A stretch of 64,000 nucleotides of DNA from Polaribacter sargassicola (GTDB taxonomy: Bacteria > Bacteroidota > Bacteroidia > Flavobacteriales > Flavobacteriaceae). The first letter of the stretch is position 1, and the number at the start of each line of letters is the position of its first letter. The stretch spans positions 248,001 through 312,000 of the forward strand of contig NZ_JAHDAU010000001.1 of assembly GCF_021991835.1 (NCBI RefSeq). Reading direction: 5' to 3'. Positions 6,931 to 15,224 of the stretch are shown one piece after another. A program made the position numbers and the translations under genes. The notes beneath the pieces are model-generated. The model did not search any database, had not been told where the DNA came from, and saw only the letters and a list, made by a program, of their open reading frames with translations.

Positions 6931-9009
6931 TTAAAAATCAAAGTACCAATTAAATAAATCTGCCCTTACACCCACTGAAAACCATACAGTTGAATCTACC
7001 GGATATCCATTTGATGAAGCTTCAGGAGAAAAATCCCTGTACGATAAACCTGCAAAAAGGTTCGTATTATTTGACGGATTGATCAAATAGTTTGCCTGTA
7101 AGTCTGCAATAAATATATTAGCAGTATTCCCTTGAGTCAGCTCAATACCTGTGTCTGACGGTCTACTTTCATAAGACAAGTAAATATCTCCTCCATAACT
7201 TACCGACTGATCTTGGTAATCAAATCCTTTTTTTCCTAAAATAAATTTTGCGCTCCCGCTCCATCTTCCTTTCTTATATCTAGCTATAGCAACCGTTTCC
7301 CAGAAATTAGCACCCCAAAGGTGCCCTAAAGGTTGGCTATAGTTACCATAATTTAAAATTGGTGATTTATGAGAAAAAGTATAAGGACGAGCACGATTAT
7401 ACTCTAGCTGTAAAAATAAATTTTCAACTTTAAAAGCATCAAAATATTTTGCTCCAATTTGGTATGCATACTTATGTTTCCAATCAGTTAAATCACTTAA
7501 ATTACCTACAGAAAACTCATCTAAAATAAATTGAGAGTATAAAGAAATATTGTCATTTAATTTATATTTAGCAGACATACCAAGAATTGCATTACCTGCA
7601 TCTTCTCCTCTATTAAACTCTAAAGATCTATAAAATATAAGAGGGTTTAAGAAACCTGCATCAATACCATTTTCTCCTTTAGAAATAGCTGTTTCAAAAA
7701 AACCTAAATTTAATCTATCATTAACATTTATACTAAAATAATGAGCTGCAATATACTTTCTTGCGTGCTCATTTGCATCAGAAACAGAACTTATAGAAGG
7801 CTCTGTACTCCACATCCAAACATTGGTATATTGTATTTTCCAAATATCTAATTTCATCTTTAAATATGTAGATGGAGAAGACACATCTGATAAAATAAAA
7901 GATCTATAACCATCTCCTATAAAATTTTTACCATTTCCAAATTGAAATTGCATGAACTTATTTGGAGTATATGCTATATATGCTTCTGCTACTGGATAAT
8001 CGTGAGAATCTGTTTTAAACCCTTTTGTTTTTCCTCTTCCAGGCACTAATCCTTCAGAATTTTTAGGTCTTACATTAGTAGCACGATTGGTGATAAAACT
8101 ATTTACATAATCTGCAAACCTTCCTTGACTCTCGTAATAACTAGTAGAAAAAGATAAATTTTTACCGATTTCTCCATTAATATTAACAATTCTAGAATTG
8201 TTATAAGTGTAATCTACATCAGAATCGTCTTTACCTAACTGAACATCTAATAAAAAATCTACTGTAAACCAATAATTTTTATTGACTACTTCTAACAAAT
8301 GCTCGTTCCATACTTTTTTACCCAACCAAGTTTCTTTGTTTGGTTTTAAAAACTGTTTTTTCTCTTTTGTTAAATCATAATACTTACTTATTTCGTTATA
8401 AGTATATGGTTTAGATGCCGTATGCGTACCGTTTGCTTTATGCATAGCAAACTCGTAATCTACATAACTTCTGTGTGTAAAAGGAATATTTAATTTACTC
8501 TTATGTTCTATAAAATCTGTTTCTAAATGTTTATTTTCTTCTACAACATCAAATAAACTTTCTTTTGGGTTTTCTTTAATAGGATGAACTGCAACTGGTG
8601 TAGTTACTTTTTTTGTTTTTTGATTTAGAGGAAACCCTATAGGTAATTCAAACTTCATTTCTATATCATGATTATTATACCTAGCGGGTTTTATTTTAGG
8701 AAAAGTTTTAAAAACCCTTTTTATCTCTTCCTTAACCTCTTCATAAGGAGTATTTATATAAATTAATTTAAACTCACCTTCTTCTGTAACCGCAAAAATA
8801 GTATTTGCTGTACCTATAAATCTTTCTTCTATTACAATAGATGGTGTTTTAAATTCTGAAAAGAAAAGTTTTTCTGTAGTGGCATAAAAACAATTTTGTA
8901 AAAAGCTTAATTCTGTATTTTTACAAGTATCGTAAACCGGATATTTTTCTTCTTGAGCAAAAAATATTGACGGAAACAACAAAACTAGAAATATGTATTT
9001 TTTTAGCAT
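6931..9009 (-). CDS. remB: RemB-like / Wzi-family outer membrane beta-barrel protein
   Basis: 692 residues with a signal peptide (about 1-18, ending FFAQ). The N-terminal 170 residues look like a periplasmic domain. The rest is Gly/aromatic-rich beta-barrel ending in a terminal Phe (WYFDF). The block FGNGKNFIGDGYRSFILSD near residue 365 is the hallmark of the capsule-assembly Wzi superfamily and of Bacteroidota proteins annotated as gliding protein RemB. In Flavobacterium johnsoniae RemB is a surface protein needed for full motility. It is the last gene of a tight operon after a sugar acetyltransferase (1-base gap), which suggests a polysaccharide link. The family is fairly sure; RemB function is inferred. 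Confidence 0.7.
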   Translation of the reverse strand: MLKKYIFLVLLFPSIFFAQEEKYPVYDTCKNTELSFLQNCFYATTEKLFFSEFKTPSIVIEERFIGTANTIFAVTEEGEFKLIYINTPYEEVKEEIKRVFKTFPKIKPARYNNHDIEMKFELPIGFPLNQKTKKVTTPVAVHPIKENPKESLFDVVEENKHLETDFIEHKSKLNIPFTHRSYVDYEFAMHKANGTHTASKPYTYNEISKYYDLTKEKKQFLKPNKETWLGKKVWNEHLLEVVNKNYWFTVDFLLDVQLGKDDSDVDYTYNNSRIVNINGEIGKNLSFSTSYYESQGRFADYVNSFITNRATNVRPKNSEGLVPGRGKTKGFKTDSHDYPVAEAYIAYTPNKFMQFQFGNGKNFIGDGYRSFILSDVSSPSTYLKMKLDIWKIQYTNVWMWSTEPSISSVSDANEHARKYIAAHYFSINVNDRLNLGFFETAISKGENGIDAGFLNPLIFYRSLEFNRGEDAGNAILGMSAKYKLNDNISLYSQFILDEFSVGNLSDLTDWKHKYAYQIGAKYFDAFKVENLFLQLEYNRARPYTFSHKSPILNYGNYSQPLGHLWGANFWETVAIARYKKGRWSGSAKFILGKKGFDYQDQSVSYGGDIYLSYESRPSDTGIELTQGNTANIFIADLQANYLINPSNNTNLFAGLSYRDFSPEASSNGYPVDSTVWFSVGVRADLFNWYFDF

Positions 9010-9010
9010 T

Positions 9011-9583
9011 CTATAATTTTATAACTGTATTATTCTTTAATTTATATTTTTGATTACTTTCTATACAAGTAGCATTTCCTTCTTTATCAAAATTTAAAGT
9101 ATGTCCATACTCACTTACCCAACCTATTTGTTTTGATGGATTACCAACCACTAAAGCAAAAGGTAAAACTTCTTTTGTAACAACAGCACCTGCGCCTATA
9201 AGTGCAAATTGACCTATAGTATTACCGCAAATAATAGTAGCATTAGCTCCAATAGTCGCTCCTTTTTTTACTATAGTTTCTTTATATTCACTTTGTCTTT
9301 TTATAGCACTTCTTGGATTAATAACATTTGTAAAAACCATAGAAGGCCCTAAAAAAACATCATCTTCGCATATTACACCTGTGTAAATAGAAACATTATT
9401 TTGAACTTTAACATTTTTACCCAAAATTACGTTTGGTGAAACCACTACATTTTGACCAATATTACACTGTTCTCCAATAACACAATCGGTCATAATATGA
9501 CTAAAATGCCATATCTTAGTATCTTTTCCTATACTGCAACCCTTGTCTATTACTGCAGTTTCATGAGCAAAGTATTCTACCAA
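9011..9583 (-). CDS. hexapeptide-repeat sugar N-acetyltransferase (WlbB/WbpD-like)
   Basis: 190 residues of left-handed beta-helix: repeated [LIV]G-x4 hexapeptides such as IGKDTKIWHFSHI, IGEQCNIGQNVVV and IGANATIICGNTIGQFALIG. The motif CNIGQNVVVSPNVILG and the His in the KIWHFSHI region are typical of UDP-2-acetamido-3-amino-2,3-dideoxyglucuronate N-acetyltransferases, which build O-antigen or capsule sugars with acetyl-CoA in the cytosol. The exact substrate is inferred. It sits 2 bases after deoC and 1 base before the RemB-like gene, so the three form one operon. Confidence 0.8.
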   Translation of the reverse strand: MVEYFAHETAVIDKGCSIGKDTKIWHFSHIMTDCVIGEQCNIGQNVVVSPNVILGKNVKVQNNVSIYTGVICEDDVFLGPSMVFTNVINPRSAIKRQSEYKETIVKKGATIGANATIICGNTIGQFALIGAGAVVTKEVLPFALVVGNPSKQIGWVSEYGHTLNFDKEGNATCIESNQKYKLKNNTVIKL

Positions 9584-9585
9584 AT

Positions 9586-10332
9586 CTAATATTCTGAATT
9601 ACTATTTTTTTCTTTATTAACAATCTCTTTAGAAGAAGATGTCCCAATTCTATCTACACCTAAATTAATCATTTTTATTGCGGTTTCATAATCTCTAACG
9701 CCACCTGCAGCTTTTACGTTTAATGGTTTTGCATTATCTACAATTAATTTCATTGTATTTAATGTAGCTCCATTTGGTAAATTATTTTCTGTTTTAAAAA
9801 AACCCGTAGAAGATTTTACAAAAACATTTGCTGCTTTATCTGCACCAAAGACATTAAAAACAACCTCTTTTATTAATTGCGAAATTACAACTATTTCTTT
9901 GTCCGTTAGAGCAGCAACCTCAATTATCCATTTTACTACCTTGTTGTTTGCCAAACAAATTTCTATACCTTTTGTAATTTCTTCTTTTACAAGATCTATT
10001 TTCCCTTTTTTAAAAGCACTATAGTTTATAACAAAATCTAACTCATCTGCTCCTAAATCTATTGCATTCTTAGCTTCTACTAATTTTTCTTCTATAGAAG
10101 ACACACCTTCATGAAAACCAATAACAGTACCTATAAGAATTTCTTTGCCAGACTCTACAAGCAACTCTTTTGCTAAAGAAATATAATTTGCCCTAATCAT
10201 CACTAATTTATAATCAAATAAAATAGCTTCTTTTATTAAATCTATTACTTTTTGTTGATTCTCTTTTTCTGAAAGATTAGCTTGATTTGCTGTCTTTAAA
10301 TAAGTAGCATCTAAATATTTATTAATTTCCAT
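9586..10332 (-). CDS. deoC: deoxyribose-phosphate aldolase
   Basis: 248 residues, TIM barrel of the DeoC/LacD family. It splits 2-deoxy-D-ribose 5-phosphate into glyceraldehyde 3-phosphate and acetaldehyde. Catalytic residues are visible: Asp at about 99 (ADELDFVINY), the Schiff-base Lys at about 173 (FVKSSTGF) and the second Lys at about 207 (NVKAAGGVRD). First gene of a three-gene operon with a sugar acetyltransferase and a RemB-like barrel, an unusual setting for a nucleoside-salvage enzyme. A TATTTTTG box ends only 4 bases before the ATG, so its mRNA is probably leaderless or nearly so. Confidence 0.9.
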   Translation of the reverse strand: MEINKYLDATYLKTANQANLSEKENQQKVIDLIKEAILFDYKLVMIRANYISLAKELLVESGKEILIGTVIGFHEGVSSIEEKLVEAKNAIDLGADELDFVINYSAFKKGKIDLVKEEITKGIEICLANNKVVKWIIEVAALTDKEIVVISQLIKEVVFNVFGADKAANVFVKSSTGFFKTENNLPNGATLNTMKLIVDNAKPLNVKAAGGVRDYETAIKMINLGVDRIGTSSSKEIVNKEKNSNSEY

Positions 10333-10336
10333 AATA

Positions 10337-10344
10337 CAAAAATA
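10337..10344 (-). promoter_or_regulatory. -7 box 4 bases before the deoC ATG
   Basis: The minus strand reads TATTTTTG, then four bases (TATT), then ATG. If the box is used, transcription would start at or next to the start codon. The same spacing is seen at panD and the DUF3109 gene. Confidence 0.5.
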
Positions 10345-10389
10345 AGAAAAGGAAGTTATTATAAATACTTAGAAAAGTACATAAAAAAA

Positions 10390-10410
10390 GCATCACAAGA
10401 AATGTGATGC
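10390..10410 (-). terminator. Rho-independent terminator with no protein gene upstream of it
   Basis: Perfect 8-bp stem GCATCACA/TGTGATGC with a 5-base loop and seven T on the minus strand. It lies upstream of the deoC promoter, between two divergent genes, so no annotated gene needs it. This implies an untranslated minus-strand transcript ending here. Confidence 0.85.
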
Positions 10411-10503
10411 TCCTAAAATTATTTTTATATGCACTTCCCTCAAAATGCGATTCAAATTTAAATATTATTTTAATCTTAGCACGCTTTTTTTGTATAAGCG
10501 GTT
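10390..10503 (-). ncRNA. candidate structured small RNA (6S-like rod plus terminator)
   Basis: Between deoC and the response regulator the minus strand can fold into a 5' hairpin (10482-10486 with 10496-10500), a long irregular stem (10471-10479 with 10413-10421, then a 3x3 internal loop, then 10462-10465 with 10427-10430), an apical hairpin (10443-10448 with 10431-10436), and a strong intrinsic terminator (10390-10410). The size of about 110 nucleotides and the rod with an internal bubble recall 6S RNA; Rfam lists a Flavobacteria class, 6S-Flavo. I cannot verify the class. No clear -7 box is visible. The existence of a transcript is inferred mainly from the orphan terminator. Confidence 0.5.
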
Positions 10504-10582
10504 ATTATTAATGTATAAATGGTAGTAAAAACAAAAAAATTGAAACTTTATAACCTTTAGATAACATCTAAAAATATTATAG

Positions 10583-10590
10583 TATTTTTG
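10583..10590 (+). promoter_or_regulatory. -7 box for the LytTR/histidine kinase operon
   Basis: TATTTTTG, a full TAnnTTTG match, ending 14 bases before the ATG at 10605. It supports the ATG rather than the in-frame TTG at 10599. Confidence 0.5.
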
Positions 10591-10604
10591 ACTAAAAGTT
10601 GTTT

Positions 10605-11339
10605 ATGTTAAAAGCAGTTATAATAGACGATGAACCTAAAGCTATAGATGGTTTATCTTGGGAATTATCTAATTTTAATGACCAATTAAAAATTGTTGCC
10701 ACCTTTAATGATCCTAAAGAAGGATTAATTTATTTAGAGAAAAATAATATTGATTGTCTTTTTTTAGACATAGATATGCCAACAATGGATGGTTTTCAAT
10801 TTTTAAACAAACTAAAATCTAGAGATTTTGCTGTAATTATTACCACCGCTTATAATGAGTACGCTATAAAGGCTATTAAAAACGAAGCTATAGATTATCT
10901 ATTAAAACCTATAGACTCTGATGATTTAACAGAAACAATAAAAAAAATAAAAAAATATAGTTTTAACACCTTAAACTCTGCTACAGTTGAAACAGTTTTA
11001 TTAAATTTTAATAAAAAACTGACTCAAAAAAAAATTATATTAAATACCGATGGAAAACTTATTTTTTTAGAACCTAAAGAAATACTTTTTATAGAGTCTG
11101 ACGGTAATTACTGCACAATAAACACAATTGAAAACAAGAAAATTGTTGTCACCAAAAAACTAAAAGAAATTAACCAATTATTACCTACAGATCTTTTTTA
11201 CAGAGTTCATAATTCTTTTATTATCAACTTAAAAAAAGTAAAAGAATTTTTAAAAAACGATGGTTATATTGTTTTAGATAAAAACCATAAAATACCTGTT
11301 TCTCGTCAAAAAAAAGCAGATTTTTTAGACAAGTTTTAA
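10605..11339 (+). CDS. LytTR-family response regulator
   Basis: 244 residues from the ATG at 10605; an in-frame TTG six bases earlier is less likely. Receiver domain about 1-118: acidic pocket VIIDDEP, phospho-acceptor Asp55 in LFLDIDMPTMDG, Thr in IITTAYNEYA and Lys in LLKPID. LytTR DNA-binding domain about 135-240, with the IESDGNYC and VHNSFIINL motifs. The kinase gene begins 3 bases after its stop, so the pair is a two-component system of the LytS/LytR type. Target genes are unknown. Confidence 0.9.
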   Translation: MLKAVIIDDEPKAIDGLSWELSNFNDQLKIVATFNDPKEGLIYLEKNNIDCLFLDIDMPTMDGFQFLNKLKSRDFAVIITTAYNEYAIKAIKNEAIDYLLKPIDSDDLTETIKKIKKYSFNTLNSATVETVLLNFNKKLTQKKIILNTDGKLIFLEPKEILFIESDGNYCTINTIENKKIVVTKKLKEINQLLPTDLFYRVHNSFIINLKKVKEFLKNDGYIVLDKNHKIPVSRQKKADFLDKF

Positions 11340-11342
11340 TCG

Positions 11343-13247
11343 ATGAAAGTAAATTTATTAACCTTTTATTTTATATTTTTTAGCCTTTGTTCATTTTCTC
11401 AAAATGATGAAATAAATTACCTTATTAGCAACAAAATTTCTTCTTTTAATGTAATAGATTCTATTCTTAATGATGATCTTAAAAATTTACAAAAACTAGA
11501 ATTATTTGTAAAAAAAAGCAAAGCAGCTTCTTATATAGAAGGGCAATTATATGGTTTTAACTCTTTAGGTAAATATTACAGAAATCTTTCTTTATTTAAT
11601 AAATCTATTAATGAGTATAAAAAAGCACTTGCACTTAGCATAGAAACAAAAAATAGTCTTTCTGAAATTCAAAATTTAAATTCCATTGGCTCTGTATACA
11701 GAAGACAAGATGATATAAGAAATGCCTTATACTATCATCAAGAAGCATTAAACAAAGCGCTTAGCATAAAAAATCCTTCTATAGAAGTTAGAAAAAGCAT
11801 AAGTAATTGCCAAAATAGTATGGGTAATATTTATATTTCCCTAAAACAATATAATTTAGCTTTAAAAGAATTTAGAAAATCTATTATACCACAAGAAACG
11901 CTTAACCTTAAATATGGTCTTGCTATAAATCATCAAAATATGGGGCAAGCATATGAAAATTTAAACGAATTAGACAAAGCATTACAAAGCTATCATAAAT
12001 CTCTGTATTACAACAATCTTATAAAATCTGATATTGGTAAAATTATCTGTGGATATAGCATTGCAAACGTTTTAATTCAGAAAAAAGAATATACAAAAGC
12101 ACTTGTTACAGTAGATACTATTTTACAAAAAGCAATAAAAGAAAACGACAAATATTATCTTTCTAAAACTTATAACACATTAGCTTTAGCACAAATTTAT
12201 ACAGGAAAACTTACAGAAGCTAAACTTAATTTAAATAAAGCATTAGACCTTGCCACAAATTATAATATACAAACTGTAATTGTTAAAGCAAACGAAAATT
12301 TTGCTTTCTTATATGAAAAACTAAAAGATTACAAAAAAGCTTATAATTACTACAAAATATCTAAAGAAGAAGAAGCTAAAATTATAAATGAAAAAAACTT
12401 ATTCTACGTTAGCCAATTAATAACGCACTATGACAAAGAAAGAAGTAATAATGAAATAAAATACTTAGCAAATAAAAACGAAATAGCAGAACTACAAATT
12501 ACTAGAAATAGAAATTTATGGGTAATAGCTATTTGTATTTTTACCTTAATTATTGCCTTATTAACTTTTGCTATTAAACAAAAAGGACTTAAAAATGAAA
12601 AAGACATACTTTCTTTAAAAAGAGATGCTTTAAGAAGTCAAATGAATCCTCATTTTATTTTTAATGCACTAAACTCTATTAAGCTTTACATTATTAATAA
12701 CGATGCTAAATTAGCCAGTCGTTATTTAAATAAATTTTCTAAATTAATTAGAAAAATATTAGAAGGCTCTAACACAAGAGTAATTTGCTTAGAAGAAGAG
12801 TTAGAAACTATGGAGTTATATATAACTATAGAAAATATTCGTTTTACTAATAAAATAAAATACATTGTAAATGTAGATGAAGACATTAATTTACAAGCCG
12901 TAAAAATACCTCCATTTGCCTTACAACCTTTTTTAGAAAATGCTCTTTGGCATGGTTTATCTACCAAAAAAGATAATAAAAAAATTATGCTTTCTGTTGT
13001 TAAAAATCAAAAAGGGTTGATAGAAATTACAATTCAAGATAACGGTATTGGGAGAAAAGCTTCTGCAGAAATAATTTCTAAAAAATCGTTATCTAAAAAA
13101 TCTATGGGTATAAATATAACAAAGGGAAGACTGTATCACTTTTATAGAAATTACAAAAAAAACTACGCTATTATTTATGAAGATTTATTTGATAAAGACT
13201 TAAATTCTGCAGGTACAAAGGTTGTAATCTCTATACCTTTATTCTAA
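11343..13247 (+). CDS. sensor histidine kinase with periplasmic TPR domain
   Basis: 634 residues. Signal peptide about 1-19; periplasmic tetratricopeptide repeats about 70-345 (pairs such as YKKALALSIET and YYHQEALNKAL); one membrane helix at about 392-412; then the His_kinase (LytS/YehU class) domain with the H-box MNPHFIFNALNSI, phospho-acceptor His437, N-box PFLENALWHGL and a Gly-rich ATP lid (IQDNGIGRK). It works with the LytTR regulator just upstream. The TPR sensor suggests it responds to a protein or peptide in the periplasm (inference). Its last 9 bases overlap the convergent DUF3109 gene. Confidence 0.9.
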   Translation: MKVNLLTFYFIFFSLCSFSQNDEINYLISNKISSFNVIDSILNDDLKNLQKLELFVKKSKAASYIEGQLYGFNSLGKYYRNLSLFNKSINEYKKALALSIETKNSLSEIQNLNSIGSVYRRQDDIRNALYYHQEALNKALSIKNPSIEVRKSISNCQNSMGNIYISLKQYNLALKEFRKSIIPQETLNLKYGLAINHQNMGQAYENLNELDKALQSYHKSLYYNNLIKSDIGKIICGYSIANVLIQKKEYTKALVTVDTILQKAIKENDKYYLSKTYNTLALAQIYTGKLTEAKLNLNKALDLATNYNIQTVIVKANENFAFLYEKLKDYKKAYNYYKISKEEEAKIINEKNLFYVSQLITHYDKERSNNEIKYLANKNEIAELQITRNRNLWVIAICIFTLIIALLTFAIKQKGLKNEKDILSLKRDALRSQMNPHFIFNALNSIKLYIINNDAKLASRYLNKFSKLIRKILEGSNTRVICLEEELETMELYITIENIRFTNKIKYIVNVDEDINLQAVKIPPFALQPFLENALWHGLSTKKDNKKIMLSVVKNQKGLIEITIQDNGIGRKASAEIISKKSLSKKSMGINITKGRLYHFYRNYKKNYAIIYEDLFDKDLNSAGTKVVISIPLF

Positions 13248-13808
13248 ATGTTTTTCTGCTACTTTTTCTAATTCAGCATACCAATCTTCACCAAATTTTC
13301 TAATTAAAGCTTGCTTAACAAATTTATAAACTGGCACTTGTAATTCTTTTCCTAAAGAACACGCATCATCACATATTTCCCATTTGTCGTAGTTTACGGC
13401 AGAAAACTCACTATAATCTTTTATTCTTATAGGGTATAAGTGACAAGAAATTGGTTTTTTCCAATCAATATCTCCTTGATTATAAGCTTCTTCAATTGCA
13501 CATAAAGCAGTATTTTTTTCATCAAAAATAACATAAGCACAATCTGCCCCATCAATTAAAGGGGTTTCTAACTCTCCCCACTCACTAGTAATCCAAGTAC
13601 CTTCTTTTTCAATAACCTCAATACCTTCTTTACGTAAAAAAGGTTTTACTTTTGGGTAAATATCTTCTAAAATTTTAGTCTCCTCTAAAGATAAAGGCGC
13701 ACCAGCATCACCATCAATACAACAAGCTCCCTTACAGGCAGACAAATTACAGACAAAATCTTTTTCGATAATATCTTCAGAAACGATTGTTTTTCCTAAT
13801 TGAAACAT
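13239..13808 (-). CDS. DUF3109 family cysteine-rich protein
   Basis: 189 residues, no membrane segment. An N-terminal cluster CNLSACKGACC (about residues 21-31) and further Cys at DCAYVIF, ALCAIEEAY, ISCHLYPIR, WEICDDAC suggest a bound Fe-S cluster or zinc, as proposed for DUF3109 and the related YkgJ-type families. The function is not known. The 3' end overlaps the convergent histidine-kinase gene by 9 bases. TATTTTTG ends exactly 4 bases before the ATG, so the mRNA may be leaderless. Confidence 0.82.
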   Translation of the reverse strand: MFQLGKTIVSEDIIEKDFVCNLSACKGACCIDGDAGAPLSLEETKILEDIYPKVKPFLRKEGIEVIEKEGTWITSEWGELETPLIDGADCAYVIFDEKNTALCAIEEAYNQGDIDWKKPISCHLYPIRIKDYSEFSAVNYDKWEICDDACSLGKELQVPVYKFVKQALIRKFGEDWYAELEKVAEKHLE

Positions 13809-13812
13809 AGTG

Positions 13813-13820
13813 CAAAAATA
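13813..13820 (-). promoter_or_regulatory. -7 box 4 bases before the DUF3109 ATG
   Basis: The minus strand reads TATTTTTG, then CACT, then ATG. Spacing is identical to deoC and panD. Confidence 0.5.
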
Positions 13821-13868
13821 GTATTATTTTTTTCAAGAAATTTATATTATTCCTAAAATAAAGTTCTC

Positions 13869-13876
13869 TAATTTTG
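13869..13876 (+). promoter_or_regulatory. -7 box for marC
   Basis: TAATTTTG, a full TAnnTTTG match, ending 19 bases before the ATG at 13896. Confidence 0.5.
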
Positions 13877-13895
13877 CAAAAAATATAATACTCTT

Positions 13896-14483
13896 ATGAA
13901 TTTTAATTTTAAAGATATTATTACAGCTTTTATGGTCTTATTTGCTGTAATTGATGTAATTGGTAATATTCCTATCATTATTGATTTAAGAAAAAAATCT
14001 GGTCATATTCAATCAGAAAAAGCAGCAATTATTGCAGGTTTTATTATGATTCTTTTTCTGTTTTTAGGACAAAGTTTATTAAGATTAATTGGTATTGATG
14101 TAAATTCTTTTGCAGTTGCAGGTGCTTTTATATTATTTTTTATTGCCTTAGAAATGATTTTAGGTATTACCTTATACCAAGATAATGATGGAGATGTAAA
14201 TGCAATGTCTGCCTCTATATTTCCTATTGCGTTTCCTTTAATTGCAGGACCTGGTAGTTTAACCACCTTACTATCTCTTAGAGCCGAATTTCATATAGAA
14301 AATATTATAGTTGCAGTTTTATTAAATGTTATTTTAATTTACATTGTTTTAAAAACTTCTTCTAAGATAGAACGCATTATTGGCCCAAACGGAATTCAAA
14401 TAATTAGAAAAATATTTGGAGTTATTTTGTTAGCCATTTCTGTAAAACTATTTGCGACCAATATTAAAATGCTTTTTATTTAA
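13896..14483 (+). CDS. MarC family integral membrane protein (UPF0056)
   Basis: 195 residues with six hydrophobic helices (about 7-25, 42-60, 67-88, 105-125, 137-152 and 172-192). The motif FPIAFPLIAGPGSLTT in the middle is the hallmark of the MarC/NAAT family. Despite the name, MarC was shown not to be a multidrug-resistance determinant in E. coli; its substrate is unknown. The next gene starts 1 base after the stop, so the two are co-transcribed. Confidence 0.88.
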   Translation: MNFNFKDIITAFMVLFAVIDVIGNIPIIIDLRKKSGHIQSEKAAIIAGFIMILFLFLGQSLLRLIGIDVNSFAVAGAFILFFIALEMILGITLYQDNDGDVNAMSASIFPIAFPLIAGPGSLTTLLSLRAEFHIENIIVAVLLNVILIYIVLKTSSKIERIIGPNGIQIIRKIFGVILLAISVKLFATNIKMLFI

Positions 14484-14484
14484 A

Positions 14485-15090
14485 ATGAATTTTGATCTTC
14501 TAATTATCGGAGCTGGGGTTTCTGGCCTACAATGCGCCTTAGTTGTTGGTTCTGCAAAAAATAAAGATTTTGCTAAAGACAAAAAAATAGGAATTATTTC
14601 GCATCAAAGAAATTCTCATTTACAAAATGCTTTATTAAACAATGTTTTAGGGTTAAAACCAAAAACTTTAGGTGAAGATGTTTTAAATGATGGAAAACAA
14701 CATTTATCTTCTTTATATCCTCATATTTCTCAAATTGAAAATGAAAAAGTAATTTCTGTTGAAAGTAATAATTCTGGCTATATCGTAACAAGTAACAAAA
14801 GCAAATACGTAAGTAAAATAGTTGTTATTGCCCTAAACTACTCTAAGCCTTTTACAATAAATGGTCTAGAATCTTTTATAGAACCTCACCAAAGAGCTAA
14901 CCCTAAAAAAGACAGAATTCAATTAACAAACAAAAATCACCTTATAAAAAAAGGATTATACTGTTGCGGAACCATTGCTGGTTGGCGTAGCCAGTTTGCC
15001 ATAGCAGCAGGAAGTGGTTCAAGCGTTGCTACAGACATACTTACTATTTGGAACAATAATACCCCTATTAAAATACACGACAAAGTATGA
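14485..15090 (+). CDS. compact FAD-dependent oxidoreductase, thioredoxin-reductase-like without CxxC
   Basis: 201 residues from the ATG at 14485 (a longer in-frame start exists inside marC but is unlikely). The N-terminal FAD-binding motif LLIIGAGVSGLQCALV and the C-terminal motif GLYCCGTIAGWRSQFAIAAGSGSS match thioredoxin-reductase-like flavoproteins, with the second motif binding the flavin. The central NAD(P)H domain and the redox CxxC of thioredoxin reductase are missing, making it about two thirds of normal length. Electron donor and substrate are unknown. It starts 1 base after marC. Confidence 0.75.
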   Translation: MNFDLLIIGAGVSGLQCALVVGSAKNKDFAKDKKIGIISHQRNSHLQNALLNNVLGLKPKTLGEDVLNDGKQHLSSLYPHISQIENEKVISVESNNSGYIVTSNKSKYVSKIVVIALNYSKPFTINGLESFIEPHQRANPKKDRIQLTNKNHLIKKGLYCCGTIAGWRSQFAIAAGSGSSVATDILTIWNNNTPIKIHDKV

Positions 15091-15132
15091 TGAAAATCAT
15101 ATTTTAAAACCCTTATAATTTATAATTTTACA

Positions 15133-15171
15133 ATAAGAAATAGAAATTCTAAGAATTTGATAATTTCTTAT
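15133..15171 (+). repeat. inverted repeats upstream of tonB
   Basis: Nine-base arms ATAAGAAAT/ATTTCTTAT enclose a smaller palindrome TAGAAATTCTA (15141-15151). They lie in the gap before tonB and could be an operator or leader structure. This is AT-rich DNA, so chance is possible. Confidence 0.3.
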
Positions 15172-15224
15172 AAACAATTTTAGGTAAAATTATTAAGATT
15201 ATAAATTTTTAAAAGGGTTACAAA

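Noticed and set aside
12722-12967. Open frame of 81 codons on the minus strand
   Set aside because: It lies wholly within the conserved kinase domain of the histidine kinase on the other strand and has no domain of its own.
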